Positions 1-7,295 of a stretch of DNA of 14,653 nt are shown here, in pieces. Numbering within the stretch: the stretch's first letter is position 1; each line of letters starts with the position of its first letter. A program made the translations under genes and the position numbers. Origin of the DNA: an uncultured Oscillospiraceae bacterium (GTDB lineage: Bacteria; Bacillota; Clostridia; Oscillospirales; Oscillospiraceae). The stretch is taken from the NCBI GenBank assembly GCA_934589835.1, contig CAKTOK010000040.1:1-14653 (forward strand). The letters run 5' to 3'. The notes beneath the pieces are model-generated. The model did not search any database, was not told where the DNA came from, and saw nothing but the letters and a program-made list of their open reading frames with translations.

Positions 1-1608
1 CTGTTCGCCAGCGAGGACATCGTCCACAGCTACCCCCACTGCTGGCGCTGCAAGCAGCCCATCATCTTCCGCGCCACGCCCCAGTGGTTCTGCTCCGTGG
101 ACTCCTTCAAGGATGACGCCATCGCCGCCTGCGAGGATGTCCGCTGGGTCCCCGCCTGGGGCAAGGATCGTATGCGCTCCATGATCCTGGAGCGCACCGA
201 CTGGTGCATCAGCCGCCAGCGCCGCTGGGGTCTGCCCATCCCCGTGTTCTACTGCAAGGACTGCGGCAAGCCCGTCTGCACCCCCGAGAGCATCGAGGCC
301 GTGGCCGGGTTGTTCGAGAAGGAGGGCTCCAACGCCTGGTTCGACAGAGACGCCGCCGACATCCTGCCCAAGGGCTTCACCTGCCCCCACTGCGGCAAGG
401 CCGCCGGATTTGATAAGGAGACGGACACGCTGGACGGCTGGTTCGACTCCGGCTCCACCCACTTTGCCGCTATGGAGCGCGATCAGGGCTTCTGGCCTGC
501 CACCATGTACATCGAGGGCCTGGATCAGTATCGCGGCTGGTTCCAGTCCTCCCTGCTGGTGGCCGTGGGCGCTCTGGGCCGCGGCGCACCGTTCAAGGAG
601 TGCGTCACCCACGGCTGGACCGTGGACGGCGAGGGCAAGGCCATGCACAAGTCTCTGGGCAACGGCATGGACCCCGCCGAGATCTTCGAGAAGTACGGCG
701 CGGACCTGCTCCGCCTGTGGGCCGGCTCCGCCGACTACCACGTGGATGTCCGCTGCTCCGACGAGATCTTCAAGCAGCTGAGCCAGAACTACCTGAAGTT
801 CCGCAACACCTGCAAGTTCTGCCTGGACAATCTGGTGAACTTTGACCCCGACCATCTGGTGCAGCCCGATGAGCTGCTGCCGCTGGACAAGTGGGCCGTT
901 ACCCGCCTGAACGCTCTGATTGAGAAGGTCTTCGCCGCCTACGACGAGTACGAGTTCCATGTGGTGTCCCACATGATCAACGACTTCTGCGTGGTGGACC
1001 TCAGCTCCTTCTACTTCGACATCATCAAGGATCGCCTGTACTGCGGCGAGGAGAACGGTCTGGAGCGCCGCAGCGCCCAGACGGCCGTCTGGCTGATTTT
1101 GGACGCCATGACCCGTATGTTTGCCCCCATTCTGGCCTTCACCTGCGACGAGGTCTGGCTGGCCATGCCTCACCGCGCCGCCGATGATGCCCGCAACGTC
1201 CTGTTCAACGAGATGGTCCAGCCCTACAACGGCTATGCCCTCTCTGAGGAGGAGATGGCCCGCTGGGCCCGCATCGCCGCCCTCCGTACCGCCGTCAACG
1301 GCGCTCTGGAGCAGGCCCGCGCCGATAAGACCATCGGCAAGAGTCTGGAGGCCGAGGTGGACCTGACCGTTACCGCCGAGGACGCGTTCCTGGCCGACAT
1401 GGACGCTGCCGCTCTGGCCGATGTCCTCATTGTCTCTCAGGTCCGCGTGGACGTGGGCGCGGCGCAGTCCGTGACCGTCCGCCCCGCCGGCGGCGCCAAG
1501 TGCCTGCGCTGCTGGAAGGTCCTGCCCACCGTGGGCAGCGACGCCGGACACCCCGAGCTGTGCCCCCGCTGCGCCGCCGTGGTCAAAAAGCTCCCCGTCA
1601 TGGAATGA
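1..1608 (+). CDS. ileS: Isoleucyl-tRNA synthetase, C-terminal part (5' end outside window)
   Basis: Charges tRNA-Ile with isoleucine in the cytoplasm (class I aminoacyl-tRNA synthetase). The frame is open from base 1, so only the last 535 codons are here; bacterial IleRS is usually 900-1050 residues. Visible parts in order: a Cys-rich stretch (YPHCWRCKQP near the start, then CKDCG and CPHCG further on), the catalytic-core segments WFDSGSTHF and GLDQYRGWFQ, the KMSKS-loop equivalent at 640-654, the helical anticodon-binding domain, and a C-terminal zinc ribbon with CLRC at 1501-1512 and CPRC at 1561-1572. The KMSKS loop reads AMHKS followed by LGN, so the first Lys is Ala and the first Ser is His, while the second Lys and Ser remain. 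An ATP-binding role for the loop is family knowledge. A GTG at 97 is internal, since homology continues upstream of it. A strong terminator follows the TGA stop. Confidence 0.97.
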   Translation: MFASEDIVHSYPHCWRCKQPIIFRATPQWFCSVDSFKDDAIAACEDVRWVPAWGKDRMRSMILERTDWCISRQRRWGLPIPVFYCKDCGKPVCTPESIEAVAGLFEKEGSNAWFDRDAADILPKGFTCPHCGKAAGFDKETDTLDGWFDSGSTHFAAMERDQGFWPATMYIEGLDQYRGWFQSSLLVAVGALGRGAPFKECVTHGWTVDGEGKAMHKSLGNGMDPAEIFEKYGADLLRLWAGSADYHVDVRCSDEIFKQLSQNYLKFRNTCKFCLDNLVNFDPDHLVQPDELLPLDKWAVTRLNALIEKVFAAYDEYEFHVVSHMINDFCVVDLSSFYFDIIKDRLYCGEENGLERRSAQTAVWLILDAMTRMFAPILAFTCDEVWLAMPHRAADDARNVLFNEMVQPYNGYALSEEEMARWARIAALRTAVNGALEQARADKTIGKSLEAEVDLTVTAEDAFLADMDAAALADVLIVSQVRVDVGAAQSVTVRPAGGAKCLRCWKVLPTVGSDAGHPELCPRCAAVVKKLPVME

Positions 1609-1625
1609 TCCCCCATATACCGCAC

Positions 1626-1662
1626 AAGGGAGGTCTGCCGGAACGGCAGACCTCCCTTTTTT
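1626..1662 (+). terminator. Intrinsic terminator of ileS
   Basis: A perfect 15-bp inverted repeat (arms 1626-1640 and 1644-1658) has a 3-nt GAA loop and ends in a run of six T on the plus strand. It lies 18 nt after the ileS stop. The same hairpin begins right at the stop codon of the convergent rluD-like gene. Read leftward it is followed only by TTGTG, so it should terminate ileS strongly and rluD less efficiently. Confidence 0.93.
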
Positions 1663-2575
1663 ATTCCTTCGCCTTCAGCCTCCGCAGCTGGGCCTGAAAC
1701 TCCTCCGGCAGCGGGCAGTGCAGCTCCACCGCCTCGCCGGTGCGCGGATGGATGAACCGCAGCCCCACGGCGTGCAGGCACTGTCCCGTCAGACCGGCCA
1801 CCGGCTTTTTCGCGCCATACACCGTATCTCCCAAAATCGGATGGCCGATATAGGCCATGTGCACCCGGATCTGGTGGGTCCGCCCCGTCTCCAGCCGGCA
1901 CCGCACATGGGTCGCGCCGCTGTACCGCGCGATGACCTCCCAATGCGTCACGGCGGGCCGCCCGCCGGCCACCACCGCCATTTTCTTCCGATCCGACGGA
2001 TGCCGTCCGATGGGCGCGTCCACCGTGCCGCTGTCCTGCCGCAGATTCCCCACCACCAGACACTCGTAGGTCCGCGCCAGCGTGTGGTCGCTGAGCTGGG
2101 CGCTCAGCCCCAGATGGGCCGCATCGTTCTTGGCCGCAATGATGAGCCCGCTGGTGTCGCGGTCAATGCGGTGTACGATCCCGGGCCGCTTCTCGCCGCC
2201 GATACCGGACAGCGACGCCCCGCAGTGGTGCAGCAGCGCATTGACCAGCGTACCGTCGGGATGTCCCGGCGCCGGATGGACCACCAGCCCCGCCGGCTTG
2301 TTCACCACGATGACGTCCTCATCCTCGTACACCACGTCCAGCGGGATGTCCTGCGCCGCCACGGCGGCGTCCCGCACCTCCGGCACATCCACCGTCACCG
2401 TCTCGCCGCCGGCCATGCGATAGCTCTTGGCCGCCGTTTTGCCGTCCACGGCTACGCGCCCCTCCTCGATGTACCGCGCCGCCTGCGAGCGGGTCAGCCC
2501 ATTGGCCGCTGCGGCCACGAAGGCGTCCAGCCGCCCGCCGGCGTCCGCCGCCTCAGCCTTCAGATGCAGCGTCAT
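1661..2575 (-). CDS. rluD: RluD-family 23S rRNA pseudouridine synthase (YlyB-like)
   Basis: Converts uridine to pseudouridine in RNA; RluD of E. coli acts on helix 69 of 23S rRNA. The protein has 304 residues, close to the Bacillus YlyB length. It has an N-terminal S4 RNA-binding domain (about residues 14-60) and then the synthase domain. The catalytic loop is HRIDRDTSGL with Asp138 as the expected nucleophile, and GRTHQIRVHM (231-240) is the family's conserved active-site segment. I chose the ATG at 2575, 7 nt after an AAGGAG at 2588-2583 (minus strand). The frame stays open to 2740, but that extension lies inside lspA and lacks family residues. The start overlaps the lspA end by 23 nt, so translation is probably coupled. 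Exact RNA target is not provable from sequence, so RluA/C/D-type is the safer description. Confidence 0.93.
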   Translation of the reverse strand: MTLHLKAEAADAGGRLDAFVAAAANGLTRSQAARYIEEGRVAVDGKTAAKSYRMAGGETVTVDVPEVRDAAVAAQDIPLDVVYEDEDVIVVNKPAGLVVHPAPGHPDGTLVNALLHHCGASLSGIGGEKRPGIVHRIDRDTSGLIIAAKNDAAHLGLSAQLSDHTLARTYECLVVGNLRQDSGTVDAPIGRHPSDRKKMAVVAGGRPAVTHWEVIARYSGATHVRCRLETGRTHQIRVHMAYIGHPILGDTVYGAKKPVAGLTGQCLHAVGLRFIHPRTGEAVELHCPLPEEFQAQLRRLKAKE

Positions 2576-3041
2576 CCCTCGGCTCCTTCTTCTTATCGTA
2601 TTTGTCGTAGCACCACAGGTAGTACGCGGCGCCCAGCACCACACCAATGACCACGAAGCAGTCCGCCAGATTGAAGATGGGGTAGTCGATAAACAGCAGG
2701 TCGAGCATATCCACCACATACCCGCGGCACACGCGGTCAATGACGTTGCCGATGCCGCCGCCCAGCACCAGCACTCCCGCCGTCACGCCCAGCGGATGGC
2801 GCACGATCCGCTTCACCAGCAGCCACGCCACCGCCAGCATCAGCACGATGGTCACGGCGGCCAGCAGCCCCGTTTTGCCGGAAAAGCTGCTCCACGCCGC
2901 CCCCGTATTGTGCAGCCGCGTCAGCTGCACCACCCCGGGCAGCAGCGGCGCCGACTCTCCCACGGCCAGATGGGTCACGACCCATCCCTTCAGAAGCTGG
3001 TCGCCCGCCACGCAGGCCGCCAGCAGCACGATATACCACAT
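2553..3041 (-). CDS. lspA: Lipoprotein signal peptidase (signal peptidase II)
   Basis: Integral membrane aspartyl protease that removes the signal peptide of prolipoproteins after diacylglyceryl addition. The 162-residue length is normal. Hydrophobic segments are visible near residues 1-12, 58-78, 86-100 and 128-143, fitting four membrane helices. Conserved family blocks are present: GDQ with Asp14, HNTGAAW (44-50), GNVIDR (98-103), VVDML with catalytic Asp111, and FNLAD with catalytic Asp127. The ATG at 3041 is preferred because a GGAGG lies 7 nt upstream and the protein starts directly with the first membrane helix; an ATG further upstream (3077) would add 12 polar residues. It is first in a two-gene leftward operon with the rluD-like gene, the same pairing as lspA-ylyB in Bacillus. 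Confidence 0.96.
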   Translation of the reverse strand: MWYIVLLAACVAGDQLLKGWVVTHLAVGESAPLLPGVVQLTRLHNTGAAWSSFSGKTGLLAAVTIVLMLAVAWLLVKRIVRHPLGVTAGVLVLGGGIGNVIDRVCRGYVVDMLDLLFIDYPIFNLADCFVVIGVVLGAAYYLWCYDKYDKKKEPRDDAASEG

Positions 3042-3072
3042 AGGGCATCCTCCCTGTCGTAAATTCCTCTCC

Positions 3073-3101
3073 ATCATAGCCTATTTGCCCGCCGTTTGCA
3101 A
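3073..3101 (-). promoter_or_regulatory. Sigma-A-type promoter for lspA-rluD
   Basis: On the minus strand, TTGCAA (3101-3096) is followed by a 17-bp spacer and TATGAT (3078-3073). These match the -35 and -10 consensus at 4/6 and 5/6. The predicted start is about 7 nt further on, giving a leader of roughly 25 nt before the lspA ATG that includes its GGAGG. The surrounding stretch is AT-rich compared with the genes. Confidence 0.7.
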
Positions 3102-3120
3102 CTTTTATTCCGCGGCTTTC

Positions 3121-3149
3121 TTGTATTGCGCGCCGCCCTGTGCTATAAT
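3121..3149 (+). promoter_or_regulatory. Extended -10 promoter for the miaB-mutS operon
   Basis: TTGTAT (3121-3126), a 17-bp spacer and a perfect TATAAT (3144-3149) preceded by TGC, an extended -10 element. The -35 is weak (3/6), which the extended -10 may offset. A start near 3156 would give a leader of about 45 nt before the TTG start of miaB. It lies back to back with the lspA promoter, with 19 bp between the two -35 elements. Confidence 0.8.
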
Positions 3150-3187
3150 AGCATATTCAAATATCGCCCCGCATCGACACCGGGGCA

Positions 3188-3202
3188 GGGAGGCCCGATT
3201 TG
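3188..3202 (+). promoter_or_regulatory. Ribosome binding site deciding the TTG start of miaB
   Basis: GGGAGG (3188-3193) sits 6 nt before TTG at 3200-3202. No ATG or GTG in this frame lies between this site and the conserved TYGCQQN motif at a position with a comparable ribosome site, so the TTG is the best-supported start. Confidence 0.8.
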
Positions 3203-4612
3203 GACAGAAAACAGGTATTGATCCCGGCGGAGCAGACCGCCCGCCAGCGGGATTTTGAACAGAAGCTCAAGGAGCGCCACGCCCGGCGCGGCCGTCCGGT
3301 CCGCGCCATGGTGGACACCTACGGCTGCCAGCAGAACGTGGCCGACAGCCAGCACATCATGGGAATGCTGGCGGCTATGGGCTGCACCTTCGTCACCGAC
3401 CCCGCCGAGGCGGACATTGTGGTGCTGAACACCTGCGCCATCCGCGACCACGCGGAAAAGCGGGTCTACGGCACGCTGGGCGCGCTGACCCACACCAAGA
3501 AAGCCAACCCCGAGCAGATCATCTGCCTGTGCGGCTGCATGGCCCAGCGCCCGGAGGTGGCGGAGAAGGTCCGCCAGTCCTACCGTCATGTGGATCTGGT
3601 CTTCGGCCCCCAGGCCCTCTGGAAATTCCCCGAGCTTCTCTGGCAGGTCTACGCCCACCGCGGCCGCGTCTTCTCCGTGGACGACGAGCACGGCGCCATC
3701 GCCGAGGGAATGCCCGTGGTGCGGGAGGGCCGCACCCGCGCGTGGGTGTCCATCATGTACGGCTGCAACAACTTCTGCTCCTACTGCATCGTCCCCTACG
3801 TCCGCGGCCGCGAGCGCAGCCGCGAGCCGGAGCAGATCATCGCCGAGGTGCGCGATCTGGTGGCCGAGGGGTACAAGGAGATCACCCTGCTGGGCCAGAA
3901 CGTCAACTCCTACGGCAAGGATCTGGACACCCCCTGGGACTTCGCCGACCTCCTCTCCGCGCTGGACAAGATCGACGGCGACTATCTCCTGCGCTTCATG
4001 TCCTCCCAGCCCAAGGACGCCGGCTACAAGCTGTTCGACACCATGGCCCGCTGCAAGCACGTGGCCAAGCAGCTGCACCTGCCGGTGCAGTCCGGCTGCG
4101 ACCGGGTGCTGCGCGCCATGAACCGCCCCTACGACAAGGCGCGGTATCTGGACCTTATCACCTACGCCCGCAGGGTCATGCCGGAGCTGGTCCTCACCAG
4201 CGACGTCATCATCGGCTTTCCCGGCGAGACGGAGGCCGAGGCCATGGAGACGGTGGCGCTGGCGGAGCAGGTCCGCTTCGACGCCCTGTTCACCTTTCTC
4301 TTCTCTCCCCGCCCGGGCACACCGGCCGCCCAGCTGCCGGACCCCGTGCCCCGCGCCGATAAGCAGGTCTGGTTCGACCGTCTCTGCGCCGCCCAGAACC
4401 GCATTTCCGAGGAGATCCACGCCGGCTATGTGGGCCAGACCCTCCGCTGCCTCATCGACGGGCGGAGCGAGGACAGCCGCTGGCCCCTGACCGCCCGCAC
4501 CAACGGCGGGCGTCTGGTCCATCTGGCGGGCGACCCCTCCGCCATCGGCGCGTATCACGATGTAAAGATCACCGACAGCAATACCTGGGCGCTGTTCGGC
4601 GAGCTGGTATAA
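3200..4612 (+). CDS. miaB: tRNA-2-methylthio-N6-dimethylallyladenosine synthase MiaB
   Basis: Radical SAM methylthiotransferase that converts i6A37 to ms2i6A37 in tRNAs reading UNN codons, acting after MiaA. The 470-residue protein has an N-terminal UPF0004 domain with cluster cysteines Cys43 (TYGCQQN), Cys79 (NTCA) and Cys113 (GCMAQ). The radical SAM motif CNNFCSYC supplies Cys189, Cys193 and Cys196 for the second 4Fe-4S cluster. A C-terminal TRAM RNA-binding domain spans about residues 405-470. PGETEAE and RPGTPAA are also typical of the family. The N-terminus has a charged extension of about 35 residues before the domain, common in clostridial MiaB. Start is TTG with a strong ribosome site. 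It leads the operon; mutS follows 25 nt after the stop. MtaB and RimO paralogues are less likely given the motif set and the mutS neighbour. Confidence 0.96.
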   Translation: MDRKQVLIPAEQTARQRDFEQKLKERHARRGRPVRAMVDTYGCQQNVADSQHIMGMLAAMGCTFVTDPAEADIVVLNTCAIRDHAEKRVYGTLGALTHTKKANPEQIICLCGCMAQRPEVAEKVRQSYRHVDLVFGPQALWKFPELLWQVYAHRGRVFSVDDEHGAIAEGMPVVREGRTRAWVSIMYGCNNFCSYCIVPYVRGRERSREPEQIIAEVRDLVAEGYKEITLLGQNVNSYGKDLDTPWDFADLLSALDKIDGDYLLRFMSSQPKDAGYKLFDTMARCKHVAKQLHLPVQSGCDRVLRAMNRPYDKARYLDLITYARRVMPELVLTSDVIIGFPGETEAEAMETVALAEQVRFDALFTFLFSPRPGTPAAQLPDPVPRADKQVWFDRLCAAQNRISEEIHAGYVGQTLRCLIDGRSEDSRWPLTARTNGGRLVHLAGDPSAIGAYHDVKITDSNTWALFGELV

Positions 4613-4637
4613 CGTTTCCCACGAAGGAGGCATCCGC

Positions 4638-7238
4638 ATGGCAGAGCTGACCCCCATGATGCGCCAATATATGGAGATCAAGGAGCAGAACCCCGACTCC
4701 ATCCTGTTCTTCCGTCTGGGCGACTTCTACGAGATGTTCGGCCCCGACGCCCGCACGGCGTCCAGAGAGCTGGATCTGGCCCTGACCACCCGCGACAAGG
4801 ACAAGACCAAATCCTTTGACGACAAGATCCCCATGTGCGGCATCCCCTACCACGCCTCCGACGCCTATATTGCCCGCCTCATCGCCAAGGGCTACAAGGT
4901 AGCCATCTGCGAGCAGACGGAGGACCCCGCCGCCGCCAAGGGCCTTGTGAAGCGGGACATCATCCGCGTTGTCACCCCCGGCACGGTCATCGACGAATCC
5001 TGCCTCAGTGCCGAGCGCAGCAACTACCTGTGCGGCGTGTATCTGGACGATACCGGCGCGAGCCTGTGCGCCTGCGACGTGTCCACCGGCAAGGCGCAGG
5101 CCACGGTGTTCACCGGTCCCGACCGGATCCGCGCCCTCCTCAACGAGATGGGCCGCTTCTCTCCTGCCGAGGCGGTGCTGAACGAGACCGCCTATTTTGA
5201 TGAAGCGCTGCACCGGACCCTGACAGACCGGTTCGGCTGCCACATGGAGAAGCTCCCCGCCTCCCGCTTCTCCGCGGAGGACGCGGAGAAGAAGGTCCGC
5301 GCCCAGTTCGGCTCCGACGCGCTGGACCGCCTGCCGCGGGACAACCTGACGCCCCTGCTGGCGCTGGGCGGCCTGCTGGGCTACCTCTATGAGACGCAGA
5401 AGACCGATCTGGGCCATCTGGACCAGCTGACGTGGTACCGCACCGGCCAGTATATGGAGCTGGACCTGACGGCCCGCCGCAATCTGGAGCTGACGGAGAC
5501 GCTGCGGGGCAAGGAAAAGCGCGGCAGCCTCCTGTGGGTGCTGGACAAGACCAAAACCGCCATGGGCGCCCGCAACCTTCGGGCATGGCTCCAGCAGCCG
5601 CTGGTGGACGTGGCCGCCATCGACCGGCGGCTCAGCGCCGTAGCCGCGCTGGCGGAGCATACCGTGGCGCGGGAGGAGCTGACGCTGGCTCTCAGCGGCA
5701 TCGCCGACATGGAACGGCTCATCGGGCGGGTGGTCTACGGCTCTGCCGGCGGACGGGATCTGGTGTCCCTCCGCTCGTCCATGGAGCGGCTGCCCGCCGT
5801 CAAGGCCCAGCTGGCCGCCTTCCCCTCCGGCGCCCTGCACCAGCTGGATCAGCAGCTGGAGGATCTCAGCGATCTGGCCGCCCTCATCGGTGAAACGCTG
5901 GTGGACGAGCCTCCCTTCTCCGTGCGGGAGGGCGAGATGATCCGGGACGGCTTTGATCCCGAGGTGGACCGCCTGCGGGGCATCCTCCACGGCGGCAAGA
6001 GCTTTCTGGCGCAGATGGAGGCGGAGGAAAAGGAAAAGACCGGCATCCGCACCCTGAAGATCGGCTATAACAAGGTCTTCGGCTATTACATTGAGGTGTC
6101 CAACTCCTTTAAGGAGCAGGTGCCCGACCACTATATCCGCAAGCAGACGCTGGTCAACGGCGAGCGCTATATCACCCAGGAGCTGAAGGATCTGGAGCAT
6201 GACGTGCTCACTGCCAAGGATCGGGACGCGGCACTGGAATACGAGCTGTTTTCCTCCCTGCGCGTGAAGCTGGCGGAGGCCGTCACCCGCGTCCAGCTGG
6301 CCGCGTCCCTCATCGCCCAGCTGGATACCCTGTGCTCCTTTGCCTCCGTGGCGGTGAAGAACAACTACTGCCGCCCCAGCGTGGACGAGTCCGGCGTCAT
6401 TGAGATTCAGGCCGGCCGCCACCCCGTGGTGGAGAAAATGCGCGCCGATGCGCTGTTCGTCCCCAACGACACCCTCATGGGCGCCAGAGAGGACCGCGTC
6501 AGCATCATCACCGGCCCCAACATGGCCGGCAAATCCACCTATATGCGTCAGGTAGCGCTGATCGTCCTCATGGCGCAGGTGGGCAGCTTCGTCCCCGCTC
6601 ACGACGCCCATATCGGCGTGGTGGACCGCATCTTCACCCGTATCGGTGCCAGCGACGATCTCTCCGCCGGCCAGTCCACCTTTATGGTGGAGATGACGGA
6701 GGTGTCCGACATTCTCCGCACCGCCACGAAGAACAGCCTTCTCATTCTGGACGAGATCGGCCGCGGCACCTCCACCTTCGACGGGATGTCCATCGCCCGC
6801 GCTGTGCTGGAGCACTGTGCCGAGAAGCTGAAGGCCAAGACGCTGTTCGCCACCCACTATCACGAGCTGACGGCGCTGGAGCAGACGCTGCCCAACGTCC
6901 GCAACTATAACATTGCCGTCCGCGCCCGGGGCGAGGACATCATCTTCCTGCGGAAGATCGTCCCCGGCGGGGCCGACCGCAGCTACGGCATTGAGGTAGC
7001 CAAGCTGGCGGGCCTGCCCGACAGCGTACTCAAGCGCGCCCGCGCCATTCTGGAGGAGCTGGAGAGCCAGTCCGGCCGTCCCGCCCCCGCCGCCGTGCCG
7101 GACGATCAGCTGTCGCTGACCGCCATGGCCGAGAATGAGGTGGCGGAGCAGCTGCGCCGGACGCAGGTAGACTCCCTCAGCCCGCTGGAGGCCCTGAACC
7201 TGCTGTACGAGCTGAAGAAACGACTGGGGAACGGCTGA
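4638..7238 (+). CDS. mutS: DNA mismatch repair protein MutS
   Basis: Recognises mismatches and small loops and recruits MutL in an ATP-dependent way. The 866-residue length is standard for MutS1. The N-terminal mismatch-reading motif is intact (Phe30-Tyr31-Glu32 in GDFYEMF). Connector, lever and clamp domains follow. The C-terminal ABC-type ATPase has Walker A GPNMAGKST (626-634), Walker B LLILDE with Asp705 and Glu706, and the signature-like GRGTSTFDG just after. Near the C-terminus QLSLT (824-828) resembles the sliding-clamp-binding motif of other MutS proteins; that function is inference. The terminal helical segment (about 845-863) fits the tetramerisation region. The ATG is set by AAGGAGG 7 nt upstream. 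mutL follows after 57 nt. Confidence 0.98.
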   Translation: MAELTPMMRQYMEIKEQNPDSILFFRLGDFYEMFGPDARTASRELDLALTTRDKDKTKSFDDKIPMCGIPYHASDAYIARLIAKGYKVAICEQTEDPAAAKGLVKRDIIRVVTPGTVIDESCLSAERSNYLCGVYLDDTGASLCACDVSTGKAQATVFTGPDRIRALLNEMGRFSPAEAVLNETAYFDEALHRTLTDRFGCHMEKLPASRFSAEDAEKKVRAQFGSDALDRLPRDNLTPLLALGGLLGYLYETQKTDLGHLDQLTWYRTGQYMELDLTARRNLELTETLRGKEKRGSLLWVLDKTKTAMGARNLRAWLQQPLVDVAAIDRRLSAVAALAEHTVAREELTLALSGIADMERLIGRVVYGSAGGRDLVSLRSSMERLPAVKAQLAAFPSGALHQLDQQLEDLSDLAALIGETLVDEPPFSVREGEMIRDGFDPEVDRLRGILHGGKSFLAQMEAEEKEKTGIRTLKIGYNKVFGYYIEVSNSFKEQVPDHYIRKQTLVNGERYITQELKDLEHDVLTAKDRDAALEYELFSSLRVKLAEAVTRVQLAASLIAQLDTLCSFASVAVKNNYCRPSVDESGVIEIQAGRHPVVEKMRADALFVPNDTLMGAREDRVSIITGPNMAGKSTYMRQVALIVLMAQVGSFVPAHDAHIGVVDRIFTRIGASDDLSAGQSTFMVEMTEVSDILRTATKNSLLILDEIGRGTSTFDGMSIARAVLEHCAEKLKAKTLFATHYHELTALEQTLPNVRNYNIAVRARGEDIIFLRKIVPGGADRSYGIEVAKLAGLPDSVLKRARAILEELESQSGRPAPAAVPDDQLSLTAMAENEVAEQLRRTQVDSLSPLEALNLLYELKKRLGNG

Positions 7239-7295
7239 CGCCCCCCGGTATGCTGCTTTACGAAACCGAAACGCCCTTGAAAGGAGGCTCGTTTT

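Noticed and set aside
2576..2740. N-terminal extension of the rluD-like gene to 2740
   Set aside because: The extra 55 residues (Cys/Thr/Trp/Arg-rich) come from another frame of lspA; the S4 domain starts properly after the ATG at 2575, which has its own ribosome site.
3143..4702. Open frame of 519 codons on the minus strand across miaB
   Set aside because: It is a shadow of miaB codon bias and includes the promoter and ribosome-site region of the real gene.
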